A program made the translations under genes and the position numbers. This document shows, one piece after another, positions 1 to 10,570 of a DNA stretch of 64,000 nt (its first letter is position 1; each line of letters opens with the position of its first letter). The DNA is from Bretschneidera sinensis (Eukaryota > Streptophyta > Magnoliopsida > Brassicales > Akaniaceae). The notes beneath the pieces are model-generated. The model searched no databases. It saw only the letters and a program-made list of their open reading frames with translations, and was not told where the DNA came from. The stretch lies in NCBI GenBank assembly GCA_023935145.1, contig CM043702.1, forward strand, positions 108,410,088 to 108,474,087, read 5' to 3'.

Positions 1-686
1 AATTTTTCTTTTCAAGAAAAAGGCTCAAATAGGTGACTAGTGATAAATATAGCAATGGTAGGTTTGAAAGGCTCAAACGGTTCAAAAATGGCCTATATCA
101 TATCCTAAGTAGTGTGCATTCTAGGAATTCGCCTCAAGTGATTATCAAGTAAGTTCTAGAGCTTGTTGAGACCGTAAAAATATTCACAAAATAATCACAC
201 ATAAAATTTCTCTAGATGTTATAGACTAATCATACAATCTTACCACAAACTAGAGTCTCTAACCAAATGAAGATTGATGCTTAAATTAATTTCAAACTGA
301 AGCAAGATTTAACTTCTTCTAAATGCTATATGTTATCTCAATTAAGTTTATATCATTGACATGTAAATTAACTCTAAGGCAAACACCAAGCATGCTAAAA
401 ACAAACAAAAATGACACAAAGTAGTTCAATGATATGCAATAAGAAATGTATATCTTCCTCCCCCAACTTAAGATAAGCATTGTACTCAATGAAAAAAAAC
501 GAAAGTTAAGGAAACTCCCTTTTTAACTAATGGTGTGTGGAGTTGAAAGTTGTGCACGATCATTTGAACTGCTTCGTTTATCTGTCTCTGAAATATAAAT
601 ACTAAAGTAAAACTGTAAAACAGCAAAAGAATTATAATAAACAAGAAAAAGAAATATGAAAAACAGTAAAAGTAAAAGGATACATT
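1..686 (-). other. 3' noncoding region of the Athila/Tat-like element
   Basis: AT-rich DNA with no plausible coding frame. By position it is the long untranslated 3' region that Athila/Tat elements carry between pol and the 3' LTR. Apart from the purine tract at 445-470 I see nothing further in it. The 3' LTR start was not found, so it probably lies left of position 1. Confidence 0.55.
445..470 (-). other. polypurine-tract-like sequence
   Basis: On the minus strand this reads as a G/A-rich run containing AAGTTGGGGGAGGAAG, the kind of tract that primes plus-strand DNA synthesis in Ty3/gypsy elements. Athila/Tat elements often carry several such tracts in the 3' noncoding region. No LTR start follows immediately, so this may be an internal copy rather than the functional tract. 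Confidence 0.45.
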
Positions 687-735
687 GTGGGCTGCCTCCC
701 ATGAGCGCTAAGTTTTACGTCTTCAGCCAGACGCT
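687..735 (-). other. conserved post-pol segment of Athila/Tat elements
   Basis: The minus strand carries GTCTGGCTGAAGACGT followed by CTTAGCGCTCATGGGAGGCA. Nearly the same segment occurs on the plus strand at about 30069-30112, right after the truncated RT of another element. From knowledge of the family it is the region immediately downstream of pol, with the pattern 'GTCTGGCTGACGAC ... GCGCTTCTTGGGAGGCAACCC'. Here it abuts the gag stop, which marks where pol was removed. Confidence 0.6.
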
Positions 736-736
736 C

Positions 737-2341
737 TTATTCCCTCCTTGAAAAACATAGCTTGAATACATCCGCCACTGCTTCATTGCCAAATTCGGTG
801 CTTCTATGCTTGGGAGGGGCCTCAAGGATGTCATCAGTAACATCCACAAATGCTGGCTCGATATATGCTTTGGTGAAGCCATGGGTGAAGGTGGACTCTA
901 ATGGATTAAGGTGCTGGACCTTTTCCATGAACGAGTCCATCATGTATGCTTGTGCTTGATGGCTTTTAGCCACATCCTCTGATTTTTTCGTTGTTGGGAT
1001 GTGTATTGATTTACCACCAAGTGTCTCAATGGCATTCACCTCCTCCAAATTCTTTTGTGCTAGGTGTTGACCATGGGATATGGATTGAGCTTGAGCAGGA
1101 AACTTACCTCGCTCAGTCACACTCAAGTAGCTCATCAACTTGGACACTTGGCTCTTTATTTCTTTATGCTCTTCCATCACCTGCATAAATAATGCCTCAA
1201 ACCTTTGGTTTGTCTTACCCTGTGCCTCTATAAAGGCCTGTAAGGTGTCTTCTAGCGAGTTCCTAGAGGATGAGGGTGCATGATAAGGTGCAGGGGATGA
1301 TCTAGGGGGCTGTGCATGCTGGTTTTCAGATTTCCAGCTGAAGTTGGGGTGATTTCGCCACCCCGAGTTATAAGTGTTAGAGAAAGGTGCAAGAGGCTTT
1401 TTGTACATGCCTAAGGCATTACATTGTTCCTCATACAACCCTCTCATATTAGCAAATGTGGGGCATTCTTGGAGGAGATGATCTACCCCGCCACACACAA
1501 AACATGGTTCAAAAGATTTTGCATGATTAATCACGTGTGTTGGCTTTAAGCTCTTAGTTAACTCATTTATCTCCCTAGTGAGCATCTTGATCTTGGCTCT
1601 AAGGTTATCCTCTTCCTTAAGATGGTAAATTCCACCACCATTTGGGTGCCCTATAGGCCATGACCTATTTGTGCTTTCAATAGCACTTGGTCCAGTCCAA
1701 GTGTGAGCTTTTTCAGCAAGCTCATTGAGGTACTCTATGGCCTCATCAGGATCTTTCTCTAAAAACCCACCATTACACATCATCTCTACGAATATAAGCT
1801 CTCTATAGGTAAGTTCCTCATAGAAATAGCTCACTAAGCGCCAACTCTCATACCCATGGTGAGGGCACATACTCAATAACTCCTTAAATCTCTCCCAAGA
1901 CTAATATAAAGTCTCACTATCCTTTTGTGCAAAGGTCGAGATTTGCCTTTTCAAAGTGTTGGTCTTATGTTGGGGAAAGTATTTGTTAAAGAAAGCCCGA
2001 GTCATCTCAGTCCATGACCCAATAGATTATGGTCTAAGTGAGTATAGCCAACTCTTGGCTCTATCCTTCAAAGCGAAAGGAAAGAGCTTAAGTTTCATAA
2101 TGTCATGAGTTTCGTTTTGACTATGAAAAGTTGCAACTACTTCCTCAAACTCTCTAATGTGCACATATGGGTTTTCGTTATCCAAGCCATTGAATATAGG
2201 GAGTAATTGAATCATCCCTAGTTTAAGATCTTGATGGCGAGTATTGGCTGGAAATATGATGCATGATGGTATGGTTGTGCGTGTAGGGTGGAGGTAATCC
2301 TGAAGTGTCCTAGCAACATTCTCATTATGGTTATCGGCCAT
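737..2341 (-). pseudogene. gag: Ty3/gypsy gag (Athila/Tat-like), two in-frame stops
   Basis: A single 535-codon frame starts at the ATG at 2341 and ends at 737. It is broken by TAA at 2029-2027 and TAG at 1903-1901, which lie exactly 42 codons apart in the same frame, so there is no frameshift. The N-terminal part carries the retrotransposon gag core (FEEVVATFHSQN, LKLFPFALKDRAKSWLYSL). Further on is a CCHC zinc knuckle, CFVCGGVDHLLQEC (C-x2-C-x4-H-x4-C), which binds RNA during packaging. The segment between the two stops retains the conserved FFNKYFPQHKTN stretch. Gag would form the cytoplasmic particle. The frame ends where protease would normally begin. Confidence 0.85.
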
Positions 2342-2594
2342 GTTAACAAAATCCTCTAAATTCTCACTTGGGTTTTCTCTATGGGTTGATCTAGGCGAGG
2401 TTTCATTATCAGACTCGGAAGGAGAGGGTAAATCTAGCTCAGGTCCTCTAATGAATCTACCTCGCAGATCTCTTGTCTAAGTATGCACCAAATGAATCAG
2501 AGAGGAAATAAAATAAATAAAACGAGAATTTTTTTTTATTTGTTTTTTACCGTCACACTCAAAGTTGACAAGCTTCCTTGTACTTAAGTGCGTT

Positions 2595-2612
2595 TCCCCG
2601 GCAACAGCGCCA
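2595..2612 (-). other. primer binding site, tRNA-Asp
   Basis: The minus strand reads TGGCGCTGTTGCCGGGGA, complementary to the 3' end of plant tRNA-Asp (GUC) with one mismatch. It starts five bases inside the LTR end, as usual for Athila/Tat elements. The tRNA would prime minus-strand cDNA. Confidence 0.85.
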
Positions 2613-2617
2613 AAATT

Positions 2618-4130
2618 TGATTACGCCCAAAACATAACGTGGTTATTGTAGTATAGTTTTGGGGTGTCGATTCCACAGGAAAACAAGTTAATTACAAAAG
2701 AAGGTGTTAACCTTAACACAAATGATAAAAGATTAAATGAATCTGAGTTTTTGATTGTGCAAAAGGGTAATTATGTAAATAGGTTTGAAATATAATTAAG
2801 AATGACAAGGTTCCGGGAATCCTCCCTAGGCTCGTTGCTCTAATCCTAACTTGATTCAGTTGTTTTTGTCTCGATTGCAAGTTTCACATCCCAAACAGGT
2901 AATTGGAAAATATTCAATTAAAGTGTAACTATAAATCTTAATGTAATTGTTATGAATTATTCTCTACTTTCATGCACACATGACCCAACTTATAAATTAT
3001 CAAAAGACGATGATATATCTAATGACAATACCGCAGCAATGGAAAAATCTAGAAAAGAGATCTACCGGACTCAATCACACCCAAACAGATACACATAAGA
3101 AAAGCATGACTGAACTTATATGGAAAAAAAAGCATGCAATCACCGGACTAATAAAAATCTACTAATTAAATTAAAGAATAAAACATAACAATATTTAATG
3201 AAAACAATACTAAACTACACCGGAATCAAATAAAGGAAATAAGAACAACTACACCTAGGGATTCATTCCTTCGCCTTGCTTGAAGACTAGCTGCTCATGG
3301 AGCTCATGCTTCCTTAAGTTGCCTCGGCCTCTCAATGATCATCTCCTCCTCGGTAGCGAAAGTTTCGGCGATTCCTCAGCTTGCCTTCAAAATTATACTT
3401 TCGGATTCGTCCTAAAGGGCCTCTGGATTACTCCTAAAGGCCCTCTGGATTCACTCTCTGATGTATTCAGATGAGCTCCGATTGAATGCCCCAAAGCTGA
3501 AGTGGAGTAGGCCTTTTATGGGGAAATACCATGAGTGCAATATGTTTCCAATCCAATGTGGGATGTGGGATATAGAAATGTGTTTTCCAACCAATGTGGG
3601 ATGTGAGATTTAAGCTCAAAATGACGCTGAAATCCCGCACAGCCCGCACAGCCTGACCTTTGTCTACTTAAACTGCTATAACTTTCTCTAGAAAAATCCC
3701 TTTGATGAACCGTAAAATTCTCCAGAAAATAGACTTCCGGATCTTTCTAAGCATATATGGTTCATCTCCTGGTTCTTCTTGTATCAATACAGTTTAATTT
3801 TTAAAGATGATTGATCTGTACGGGCAATTCTGGCAATTTAGTGAAACTCCTTTCCAGTTCGGGCAGTGGCTGTTGCTCTTTTAAGCCCTCCATCTTGTCC
3901 TTTCGGAAGCATTCCTTCACTCCAGTATGCCTCGAGTCTTTGTGCTTCAAGCAATGATAACTTTTCCTCCTCTTTTGAGCTTAAAGTACCTGAAAATACA
4001 CTGAAATAAGTCAGTGGTCCAATAATATCACTTTAGAGTTATTAACACATAAAAGTGTAATAAAGATCGAGATCAATCATAAAATGCTAACAATTAACCA
4101 CTGTTGAGAAGCATTTTATGACTCTCATCA
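2618..4130 (-). repeat. 5' LTR of the Athila/Tat-like element
   Basis: The LTR is about 1.5 kb. On the plus strand it is bounded by TGATTACGCC (left) and ACTCTCATCA (right), so the element-sense LTR begins TGATGAGAGT and ends GGCGTAATCA, the canonical TG...CA. It abuts the tRNA-Asp PBS. Its middle (about 3640-3870) is clearly related to the U3 block that is duplicated in the LTRs at 27239 and 31445; this LTR has only one copy. The stretch 2642-2677 resembles a compressed tRNA-Asp (see findings). Confidence 0.8.
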
Positions 4131-4153
4131 GTATTTTATTTTCAGTTGATGTT

Positions 4154-4237
4154 TTATATTGTTGCATATATGTGTTGTGCTGAGATGGCAAAACGTGACG
4201 ACACCGTTTCGGGGGTGGCCAACCTGGGATTGGTCAT
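4154..4237 (+). repeat. relic of a Tekay-type LTR 3' end
   Basis: This stretch resembles the last ~85 bp of the Tekay solo LTR (62478-62562): both contain TTGTTGCATATATGTGT, then an AAAAYGTGAYGACA block and a GGCCAAC block in the same order. Its upstream part is missing. It lies between the Athila-like LTR and the SIRE-like LTR and is probably the remnant of an older insertion. Confidence 0.5.
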
Positions 4238-4951
4238 TACAACTAGTCGATTGGAACTATGCCATAGTCGACTGTACTGACGAACATAACAATTATTTTT
4301 CAAAAATTAAGGCGCGGGATAGAGCATTAAATGCATCAAACAACCATTTAATGTCTCTAACGGCTAATTGGAGTTGAGGCTATAAATAACCATCATAAAA
4401 GAGTATTTCTAACTACTTAGAACAATCAATTTCTTTAAGAGCTCATTAATTTACTACTCTTCAAAACTTTCAATATTGTTCTTGAGCCATTCTTAAGCTT
4501 TGTTTTGTGAGAAAGAATATTTTAGTTGTAAGCCTTATTTGCATTTTTTCTTGTGTACCAATTACATCTCATTCAATTCTATCTTGTAATAAAGAATTGG
4601 TATAACTCTTGTGAGTGTTTAGGTGTTAAAAACTTGAGTGAAGATCTCTCGTGAGAGAAACTTGTAAAGGTTTGAGCAACACCTTGGAATTTTCTTGTTT
4701 GTTTTAGTAAAACTTCAAGGAAAAACCTTGAAGAGAGTGGACATAACGTTGGGAGTGATTTCAATATTGCTGAACCACAATAAATCGAGTTTGAACACTC
4801 TTCTCCTTTCTTTTTTTAATTTCTAGCAAACTTATGCTTATTGCTTCTACTTGTTCTTGATTAATTGATTAATCTTGTGATTATATTTATACTTGTTGAA
4901 AAAGTTTTTTAAACTCAATTCACCCCTACTCTTGGGTTGCCTTATTTAACA
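4238..4951 (+). repeat. 5' LTR of the SIRE-like element (left edge approximate)
   Basis: The right end is fixed by CTTATTTAACA at 4951 directly before the PBS. The U5 part carries the copia-typical phrase AATTCACCCCTACTCTTGGG (about 4917-4936). A TATA-like box, GGCTATAAATAACC, lies at about 4378-4391, and GTCGAC motifs occur in the U3 part at 4248-4272. The start could not be fixed because no second LTR is present. Confidence 0.6.
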
Positions 4952-4966
4952 ATTGAAATCAGAGCT
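4952..4966 (+). other. primer binding site, tRNA-iMet (decayed)
   Basis: ATTGAAATCAGAGCTTAG begins here; the copia consensus is TTGGTATCAGAGC, complementary to initiator tRNA-Met. Two substitutions separate it from the consensus. It sits directly on the LTR end. Confidence 0.65.
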
Positions 4967-5007
4967 TAGTTCTCTAAGTTTAGACTTAAAATCCTTGAGT
5001 AGATACT

Positions 5008-6255
5008 ATGACAACTAATATGTCTAATAAAGGTTATTCTTGCACTAGGTTTCTCTTGTTTACTGGAATTAATTATAGTTATTGGAAGAATAGGATGAAA
5101 ATTTTCCTAGAAGGTCAAGACTTTGCTTTATTATTATGGATTGACCTAGGATTCCAATGAAAAAGATAAAAGACGAAAAGATAAAAATTCTAGTTCTTAA
5201 GGTTAGACAAGAGTTTAATGATGAAGACTGAAAATGGTTTCCTTAAATAGTTGAGCTACAAGTATGCTTCATTGTGCTCTAGATATTAATGAATACAATA
5301 AAATTTCAGCTTATGAATCGATTAAGGAAATATGGGATAAACTTCAAGTTACATATGAATGTACTAATCAAGTTAAGAAATCTAAAATCTATATATTACT
5401 ATTGGATAATGAAGCTTTTAAAATATCTCCTACTGAAACTATTTCTGAAATGTATTCTCGGTTCATTAACATTATTAATGACTTGAAGTTTCTTGGTAGA
5501 AATTATGAAAATGGTGAGTTTGTGAGAAAAGTACTCAAGTCTTTTCCAAAAGCTTGGGAATCAAAGATGACGAAAATTGAAGAAGCTAAGGACCTTGACC
5601 ACCTTGACATCGGCACACTTCTTGGATCACTATTGACTCATGAGATTAATGTCATTAACAAGGATGTTGATGAAGAGTCCAAGAATAAGAAATTCATTGC
5701 TCTTAATACTACCACAAGCAAGCAAGTGGAGGAAAATGACAATGGAAGTAGTGAGGAGGATGGAGAAATGACTCTCATTACAAAAAGGGTTTCAAAAATA
5801 CTTAAGAAGAAAGAAGAATTCAAGTAGGAAGCCCTATACGAAGAATGATTCAACTAAAAAAGATACAATTATATGCTTTCGATGCAAGAAGCCCGAGCAC
5901 ATCAAGGTGGATTGTTCTTTGGCAAAGAAGCCTCACAAAAACTTCAAGAAGAAAGCTATGGTGGCTACTACTTAGAGTGATGATAAAAAAGAAAACTCGA
6001 ATGAAGAAGTTGATTACCAAAAAATTGCCAACCTTTGCTTCATGGTAATTGATGATGAAAATGCAGTAACTAATTCTTCAAATATTGATAATGATAATGA
6101 AATTGTGAATGAAGCATTATTAGAAGCAATTAATGAATTGCATGAATAACTTAAGAGATTTGATACTAAAATATTGCTTTTAAAAAAAGAGGTTTCATCT
6201 CTCTCTAAAGAAATAGAAGTGTTAAAAGAACAAGAAGAAAAACTTTCTTTACAGC
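5008..6255 (+). pseudogene. gag: Ty1/copia gag (SIRE-like), frameshifted
   Basis: Translation would start at ATG 5008 (MTTNMSNKGYSCTRFLLF) and includes NYSYWKNRMKIFL, the N-terminal copia gag signature, before a TGA at 5158. The UBN2-type gag core continues in a shifted frame at 5264-5827, with YESIKEIWDKLQVTYE and VLKSFPKAWESKMTKI. A further shift near 5820 leads to a CCHC zinc knuckle at 5874-5915 (CFRCKKPEHIKVDC). The C-terminal part (about 6050-6250) is a heptad-rich Leu/Glu/Lys region typical of SIRE gag. The frame is cut at 6264 by the Tekay LTR. Confidence 0.8.
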
Positions 6256-6263
6256 TTGGTAAC

Positions 6264-7685
6264 TGTAATACCCGTGTTCTTAAAGTAAGGGTAAAGAAGT
6301 AATTTGATAAATATTTTATGAAATTAAATAATATATACATGAAAGATTTACTATTGAATAAAATAATTCTTTTGACAAAAAAAAAAAATGGACACGTGGT
6401 GGGGTGTAGCTGATTTGCTACCAAAAAACAAGACAGGACCAACACTTGGACATCCAGGTGTTGGTTGCCTAACATGCATACCTGCATGTTAGACAAATGG
6501 GGTGTGGATATGAAGAATGGAAGAACGGTTTTGAATATAAAACAAAAGTATTAAACTTTGGTTAATTCACTAAAATTCAGTTTCTCTCTTTTAAATTGTT
6601 CTCTTTCTGAAACTTCTGGGGACTCAAAGAAAGGTTAAAAAATTGAAATTTTGAAGAAATTTACGGAAAAATTTTAAAGAGATTCGATGGAAGCCTTAAG
6701 AAAAACAAAAGGTAATAATGTGAATTTTATTTTTGAAATTATACATACATGAAATTACCCGGAATTTGATGTAGAAATTTAAAGGGTATGAATTATGGAA
6801 GAATTGAAGAATAAATTAGAAATTTTAATATAAATATTATGTTAGGTTTTGACGATAAGCAATCAGGTGAAATTACTGAAAGGAGCAGGACAAGCAAGGA
6901 GGTGATCTGCAGGTAGCTTTAAGTGCTACGTGGTAAGTTAGATTTAATTTTAGAAATTGAAACCACTAAAACTATAAATTTATGATATTTGAATAAATGG
7001 TTGAATTATAATGATTTAATGATGTACTTTTTGATAAGTATGGTAATTGATTTGGTTTGTTGATTATGGATTTAATACTATGTTGAATATTAATTATATG
7101 AATATATGAAAAATGTGTTGAAAAGTTATATAAGATTTGTGAAAAATATGGTTGAAAAGTTGATATGATATATGAGGAGACAATTTAATAAATATGATAA
7201 AAATAATAATTTTGAGAAAGATCTAGATAATTGAATTGAATGTTTTGATGTATGCTTGCTTGCATATTATTGCTCATATGCATAAAAGAAAAGACCGGGA
7301 AGGCAGCTGGTCTAGCTAAAAAGATCAGGAAGGCAGTTGGTTTAGTTAAATCATGTTGACATGTGGGAAGATGTTCACAGATGATAATATGAAATGATAT
7401 GATGATAAAGAAAGAAAGATAATTTAAATTCATGCATTACATTTGTTTTAAATATTGATTATTATTGATTGAGATGTTAAAGTATCAGTCTTGATTGTGA
7501 AATGATTGATAGACAAATGAGTCTCACAGAGAGACAAATATGATGAGAAATAAATGTGAAAGTATGATATGATAAAAATTATTTGATTTATTGATTATAT
7601 GCTGTGAACCTTATAACAAGGTAAATAATGATGTTGAATTGATAATCTCAAGATGATTAAATATATGAGAAGAAAAATTGACATG
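6264..7685 (+). repeat. 5' LTR of the Tekay element, 3' end deleted
   Basis: It starts TGTAATACCCGTG and runs parallel to the solo LTR at 60552-62106: same TTTAAAGAGATTCG-type block, same GGTAATAA splice-like block, same AGCTTTAAGTGCTACGTGG block. It then breaks off, and about 455 bp present in the solo LTR are missing. Short repeated phrases (GGAAGGCAGYTGGTYTAG) at 7293-7348 have counterparts at 61660-61820 of the solo LTR. Confidence 0.75.
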
Positions 7686-8505
7686 TTTATAATTACTTTA
7701 AGAATAAGTGGATAGACCCTTAACTTAGAATAGGTTTAAGGAGGTTTTCTTTGATAAATACTTTCCTTATACCTTTAGAGCCCAACAAGAGAGAGATTTT
7801 ATTGATTTGAGGCAAAATGTATTGACTATGACTCAGTATGATAGGAGATTTGTGGCCTTGTCGAGGTTTGTACTGAAAATGGTAGATATAGAGGAGAAGA
7901 AGTGTAAGAGGTTCATAGATGGATTACATTTTGAGATTAAATTGAAACTATCTTACATGAGGCATATGAATTATGCTAGGTTGGTGGATATAGCACTACA
8001 GATTGAGAAGGATGTGATGGAGTTTAGAGGTAGGAGGGATTAGCTGAAGAGGTTTAGATTTGAGGGACCTAAAGGTGGTAGTAGTATGAGTGTGCAAGGT
8101 GGGAGACTACCCTAGATGGGGTGTTCTTTGTCATAAGGAACTGTAATACAGAGCTAGAGGCAAGCAAGATTTGTTGCTTTTGTAGCTCAGAGTAATATGG
8201 GTAAGACCCCTAGATTTGGGAGACAGGTTATGGGAACTGAAAGTTATGGTAGAGGAAAAAGTATGCCACCAAAGGGAAGTGATAATCTAATGTATAACCG
8301 AAAGACAAAAGTTTATTATAGATGTAATCAGATAGGGCATCTATTTCAGAATTTTCCTACTCTAATGTGCTTTGTATATGGTGAGGGAGGACATATTAGT
8401 GTAGATTGTCTAGTATGGAAATCTGTTGAGATTAGTGCGGGAGGTGTTGGGAGAAAACAAGTGGAGAGAGGTAGTGGATCAGGGAGTATGTAGGGCAGAG
8501 GTAAA
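7686..8505 (+). pseudogene. gag: Ty3/gypsy gag, N-terminally truncated
   Basis: The frame begins inside the retrotransposon gag core (FKEVFFDKYFP near 7740, DLRQNVLTMTQYDRRF and ALSRF at 7807-7880). A stop at 8041-8043 and further interruptions follow. At 8197-8493 two degenerate zinc knuckles are visible: RCNQIGHL and CFVYGEGGHISVDC, in which the second Cys has become Tyr. Gag would normally coat the RNA. The deletion that fused LTR and gag removed the N-terminal third. Confidence 0.75.
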
Positions 8506-8639
8506 GGATCAGTAGCTAAGAGATGATGTGGTGGTTAGTTACAGCCTAGAGACAACAGAGTCTATGCGTTGACCCAACAGGATGCACAGGCCACTCTTGA
8601 TATTGTTATGGGTATGGTATCTATTCTTGATAGCTTGCT

Positions 8640-9780
8640 AGATTATTGATTAATCCTGGTGCAATCCATTCTTTTGCATCTAATGTGTACATGAAATCTA
8701 TTGATGCTTGTGTTAGTCCTTTGATGCATGCTGTTATTGTTGTGATTAGTATGGCTTATAGAGAATTTGAAGTTGATATGTTGTCTTTAGATATGACAGA
8801 TTTTGATTTAATTCTGGTGATGAATTGGTTATCTACATATCATGCTTGGGTAGATTGTTTTAGGAAGAATGTGGTGTTTAGGATACCAGGACAAAAGGAG
8901 TTTAACTTTCAAGGAAAACGTAAGATACTTTCTTACTGTCTTATTTCTGCCTTAACTACTAGTAGATGGTTAAAGAACGGTTATGAGGGGTATTTGGCGT
9001 ATGTGATGGATGCTAGAAACGATATTAGGAGGTTAGAAGAAATCTTAGTAGTGAAATATTTTTCTGATATGTTCCCTAGGGAGTTGTCTGGTTTGCCTCC
9101 CAACAGGGAGATTGAGTTTTCTATTAAGTTGATTTTGGGATCAGCGCCCATATCTATAGCACCTTATAGAATGGCTGAGTTGAGAGAATTGAAAGTTCAG
9201 CTTCAAAAATTGCTAAATAAACAATTTATTCGACCTAGTATGTCGCCTTGGGGAGTCCCTGTGTTGTTTGTGAAGAAGAATGATAGGACTATGAGGTTGT
9301 GTATTGATTATAGACAGTTGAATAAGATCACCATCAAGAATAAATATCCTTTGCAAAAGATAGATGATTTATTCGAGCAATTATAGGGGATGGGGTGTTT
9401 TCTAAGATAGATATGAGATCAGGTTATCATCAGTTGAGGATAAAGGAAGGTGACGTGCCTAAGACTGCTTTTAGGACACGTTATGGCCATCATAAGTTCC
9501 TTGTGATGCCATTTGGGTTAACTAATGCTTCTGAAACATTTATGGATCTAATGAATCGGGTGTTTAAACCGTTCTTGGATAGATTTGTGATTGTATTTAT
9601 TGATGATATTCTGGTATATTCCAAGAATGAAGAGGAGCATGGGCAACATTTAGAGATAGTGCTGGAAATTCTTAGGATAAAGAAATTGTATGCAAAGTTC
9701 TCTAAGTGTGATTTTTGGTTGAATGAAATATCTTTCTTGGGGCATGTTGTGTCCAGAGATGGTATAGCAGTTGTCCCATA
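8640..9780 (+). pseudogene. pol: Ty3/gypsy protease and reverse transcriptase (Tekay)
   Basis: The protease begins near [11 protein letters not shown], where the catalytic D-[ST]-G is lost, and includes [13 protein letters not shown] follows: [69 protein letters not shown] frameshift near 9385 moves the frame; RT continues with [14 protein letters not shown] and reaches the catalytic [10 protein letters not shown] at about 9595-9627. Therefore the metal-binding Asp pair is still legible. It ends with the FLGHVVS motif and a TAG at 9779. Confidence 0.85.
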
Positions 9781-10531
9781 GAAAGTAGAGGCAGTGTTGA
9801 ATTGGGAAAGACCCACTAGCGTGACTGAAATTAGAAGTTTTTTTAGGGTAGGCTGGTTATTATAGGAGGTTTATCTAGATTTTTTCTATTATTGTTGGAC
9901 CATTGACCAGATTGACCAGGAAAGAAGTGAAGTTTATATGGTCAGAAGAATGTGAAAAGAGTTTCCAGTTGTTGAAAGAGAAATTGACTACTGCTCCGGT
10001 ATTAGTGCTTCCTTCTGGTGATGAAGGATTTGTGGTATATAGTGATGCGTTACATCAGGGATTGGGATGTGTGTTAATGCAACATGGGAGAGTTTAACCT
10101 ATTCTTCTATGCAATTGAAGAACCATGAGAGAAATTACCTGACTCTTGATTTAGAATTGACTACTATAGTTTTTGCTTTGAAGATTTGGAGACTTCATCT
10201 GTAAGGAGTCACTTGTGAAATTTTTACTGATCATAAAAGTTTGACGCATTTACCTACCCAGAAAGAGTTAAATTTGAGGTAGATGAGGTGGATGGAGTTG
10301 ATTACTAGCTATGAATGTACAATTCATTATCATCCAGGGAAGGTTAATATAGTAGTTGATGCATTGAGTAGAAAATCCACAGGGAGATTAGCTGCTATTG
10401 GGAGTTATGATATTAGCTTGATGACAAAATTGAGGGAAATGAGGATGCAGTTGAGTATCAGTGATAGAGGAGTACTGATGGAAAATATGAAAGTACAATC
10501 TTCTATTATTGATCGCTTATTACAGATGTAG
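9781..10531 (+). pseudogene. pol: RNase H domain (Tekay)
   Basis: The segment continues pol after the RT: PLTRLTRKEVKFIWSEECE at 9900 (linker), FVVYSDALHQGLGCVLMQ (first catalytic Asp region) at 10029-10085, and CTIHYHPGKVNIVVDALSRK at 10316-10375, the typical C-terminal end. Several stops and frame changes lie between these blocks. RNase H would remove the RNA strand during reverse transcription. Confidence 0.8.
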
Positions 10532-10570
10532 AGTAGAGATGAAGGGATAGAGAAGATCAGACAGGAAATA

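Larger units (their letters stand above)
1..4130 (-). mobile_element. Athila/Tat-like Ty3/gypsy element reduced to gag, 5' part
   Basis: Read on the minus strand the order is LTR (4130-2618), PBS for tRNA-Asp (2612-2595), short leader, gag frame (2341-737), a conserved post-pol segment (735-687) and 3' noncoding DNA with a purine tract (470-445). No protease, RT, RNase H or integrase coding is present, and the gag frame runs almost directly into the segment that normally follows pol. The element therefore looks like a non-autonomous gag-only derivative (TR-GAG-like organisation; inference). Its 3' LTR is not in the window, so length and target duplication cannot be checked. The LTR is related to the LTRs at 27239-28644 and 31445-32846. 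Confidence 0.8.
4238..6263 (+). mobile_element. SIRE-like Ty1/copia element, 5' fragment
   Basis: The order is LTR (about 4238-4951), PBS with tRNA-Met character, leader, and a gag pseudogene ending in a coiled-coil region. It is interrupted at 6264 by the Tekay element, and no SIRE sequence reappears after that element, so pol and the 3' LTR are absent. The left LTR boundary is approximate. Confidence 0.75.

Noticed and set aside
762..1188. Plus-strand open frames opposite the Athila/Tat-like gag
   Set aside because: They overlap the gag frame on the other strand, which has the gag core and zinc knuckle.
2640..2677. Functional tRNA gene
   Set aside because: Only the A-box-like and B-box-like pieces are present, too close together; no cloverleaf with anticodon arm can form.
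2980..3649. Short open frames within 2618-4130
   Set aside because: They lie in the LTR, which is noncoding, and show no motifs.
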